This document shows, piece by piece, positions 62,201 through 64,000 of a stretch of DNA of 64,000 nt. The position numbers and the translations under genes are program-made. This DNA comes from Apricaphanius iberus (lineage: Eukaryota > Chordata > Actinopteri > Cyprinodontiformes > Aphaniidae). The stretch covers positions 1,198,501 through 1,262,500 of the forward strand of contig JAPXFQ010000189.1 of the NCBI GenBank assembly GCA_028564705.1, read 5' to 3'. The notes under the pieces are model-generated. The model worked only from the letters and a program-made list of their open reading frames with translations. It was not told where the DNA came from and made no database searches. The stretch's first letter is position 1. The number at the start of each line of letters is the position of its first letter.

Positions 62201-64000
62201 TTTCTGGTATCTGCCAGAAATTTTATGCTGCAATCATAAAAAAACATCAATTAATTTAGTTACAGCTACAAGAAACTGAGCTAAAACATCCATGCAGATG
62301 ACACCAGCAGTCTTGCAAAATAAAGCAGAGCAAGATCAAAACAAGAACACGGAATTGTTGATGAAGAAATATTGTCTGATGCTTTCACACTGTAAGACGC
62401 ACAAAAAATAAATATTATGACACTAATTCCTCTGTATCTGCTGTCAGCGGGGTTGTCAGAGAGCACCGATGGGGAATCATTGTGCACGCATGCAGTAGCA
62501 AAATGCTGGGAGTCTGCTCACAGACGCGCCCAGGCCAGGCAGCATCATAAAAGCAGACGACTGCGCTCAGTGATCACTGATGTGCTTTATCTGGATGAGG
62601 TGAAAGCAGCGTTTGTGTTGGCTGGATGCAGCCCAGACAGTAATGTATGGGGAGGGCATGAGGCAAAAGAGAGAGGGGTTGCAGGCACTGGTTCTCATCC
62701 AGTCTTGTCTGTCCTCAGGCAGCTGATGGAGGAAGAAGAGGCCCCCTGCTGTTCGGGGGCCCACCAAATCTGGACCCCGCGCAGCCCAGACCAAAGTAGA
62801 GGGGGCTCCAAGCTGGCCTCTACCCGGATTGCCTCAGCAGGTACCGGAGAGTTTACTGGGGGGCTGGCAGCATGTCATCACGCGTGCCGTGGAGACACCT
62901 GCCTCTGATGCCGCCCCAGTGATTCTCATCTACAGGACCCTTTAATTACAAGATGATAGGCTTTGCTGCTGCTGCCGCTGCTGCCGCCACAGCTCTGGAT
63001 GAGGGAGCAGACGCATGCTCTGTGTTATTTGTGTTTGCTGTGGGTTTTGCATGTTCACCTCTGCCCCTTGTGGCGGCTACTTGGTAAAAAACCGAGGATT
63101 GTCCGCCACTCTCATCTCAAGAGAGAACAGCAACGTCTGACAGCCCTCATCATGAATTTACTGATTCTCAGTGAAGGTGTCACTTCCTCCGTCAGCAAAA
63201 ATCTAATTTTTAGGATACAAAATGTAAAGCACAAGCACCTCATCTAACTGAGTGACCTCACAGGAAACTTTGAAGGGTTTTTTTTTTCTGTGTCCTTCTG
63301 AAGTGTTAAAGAAAATATGTTGCCATAATTTATTTTCCTCTCTGCATGTTTTTTGTTGGATAAATAACTTTTCAACAATGTTGATGGAAATGTAAAATAG
63401 TTAAAAAAAACTTCAACTTGCCAGTCAGATTTTAATCATTATGTATGCATAACTTTGTGTTTCTATTTTATGTATGGTTTAGTACAAAATAAAAGTTTTC
63501 TTATGTTATTTTGGGTTTTTTGTTACCCCCCCTTATTTAGAACTTTTTTAGTTTTATTCCTACAGCACTCTCTATGTTTATCTGCCCTTTTTGTCAGCCC
63601 TGGTACAAATTTGTGAAAATTCTTGAAGTAAATTCCTATTTTCTTGCCATGGTAAAATTTCACATTTAGACATTCACTTCCAACTTTTAATATGATCACA
63701 TTTATTAAGCTGGGATAGAACCACTAGTTTTCTTAACTGAATTCTCCAGGTTTTGGTGGATTCACTGACACATTTTAGATCACTGTTGTGTTTTGGGATC
63801 CAGTTCTACTTTAGCTTTATTGTATTTTATCATCTTTCCTTTTTTTTGTCAATCTTCTCATATTTTTCTCAGGTAGCCTTTCATAGACTGTAGAATCTGT
63901 GGTGGATTCTAGCAGCTCAGGTGGTACTGTAGAAAAAGAGTCCCAAAAGAAAGTCCCAAACTATTGCTATGATACAGGCTTCCCATTTGATATGATGTTC
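59291..64000. other. upstream of tcf7l2; no recognised gene
   Basis: 59360-59395 is GA-rich. 59640-62100 is very AT-rich with no element recognised. 62420-63000 is GC-richer and carries the longest ATG frame of the window (163 codons, plus, 62417-62908) without any domain I can name. In known vertebrates vti1a lies upstream of TCF7L2. None of its exons was recognised here. Confidence 0.5.

Noticed and set aside
1..64000. CRISPR arrays, bacterial operons, rRNA or tRNA genes
   Set aside because: No regularly spaced repeats, no tRNA cloverleaf box pairs and no rRNA text were recognised. The sequence is eukaryotic intron and intergenic DNA.
59291..64000. Exons of vti1a, the expected upstream neighbour
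   Set aside because: No SNARE-like or Vti1-like text was recognised. It probably lies beyond the right edge.

Overview
The window is vertebrate DNA, almost certainly from a ray-finned (teleost) fish. It holds the 5' part of one gene, a tcf7l2 (TCF4) orthologue on the minus strand. Four coding exons are readable and splice in frame to give the first 161 residues: 58732-58920 (exon 1, conserved start), 58520-58586, 58179-58303 and 16894-16995. The first three exons sit within about 750 bp. The fourth lies 41 kb further on across a giant intron, and the rest of the gene (the remaining repression/regulatory region, HMG box, C-clamp and tail) must lie left of base 1 in the next window.

Layout from right to left, in the direction of transcription. 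59291-64000 is upstream intergenic or distal promoter DNA with no recognisable gene. 58921-59290 is the likely 5' UTR and proximal promoter. 58179-58920 carries exons 1-3. 16996-58178 is the giant third intron. 16894-16995 is exon 4, and 1-16893 is the start of the following intron. Apart from tcf7l2 I find no intact protein-coding gene, no tRNA or rRNA, and no CRISPR array. Most short open frames are chance frames in AT-rich or low-complexity DNA.

The introns are loaded with decayed mobile elements typical of fish. They include a Ty3/gypsy LTR retrotransposon relic (2191-5628) with protease, reverse transcriptase, RNase H and integrase remnants, and several Tc1-like relics (461-1220, 12505-14110, 28355-28685, 48957-49880 and partial ends). 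There is also a second Tc1-type terminal repeat (26585-26960), a pogo/Tigger-like deletion derivative (29449-30214), a LINE 3' end (19772-20360), several hAT-type non-autonomous elements, and a well delimited element of uncertain superfamily with a 6-bp target-site duplication (23408-24243). Microsatellites and unusually long G/C homopolymers, up to 47 G, are scattered through the intron.

Non-repetitive stretches, especially 36290-36890 and 54440-57700, look like candidate conserved regulatory DNA (homeodomain, PBX-MEIS and POU octamer motifs). That is an inference, since conservation cannot be tested from one sequence. I see no convincing new biological system. The best leads are two overlapping, mutually exclusive perfect hairpins near exon 4, a spaced inverted pair of octamer motifs, the element with the 6-bp duplication, and the apparent absence of the mammalian block that precedes the YLQMKW exon.
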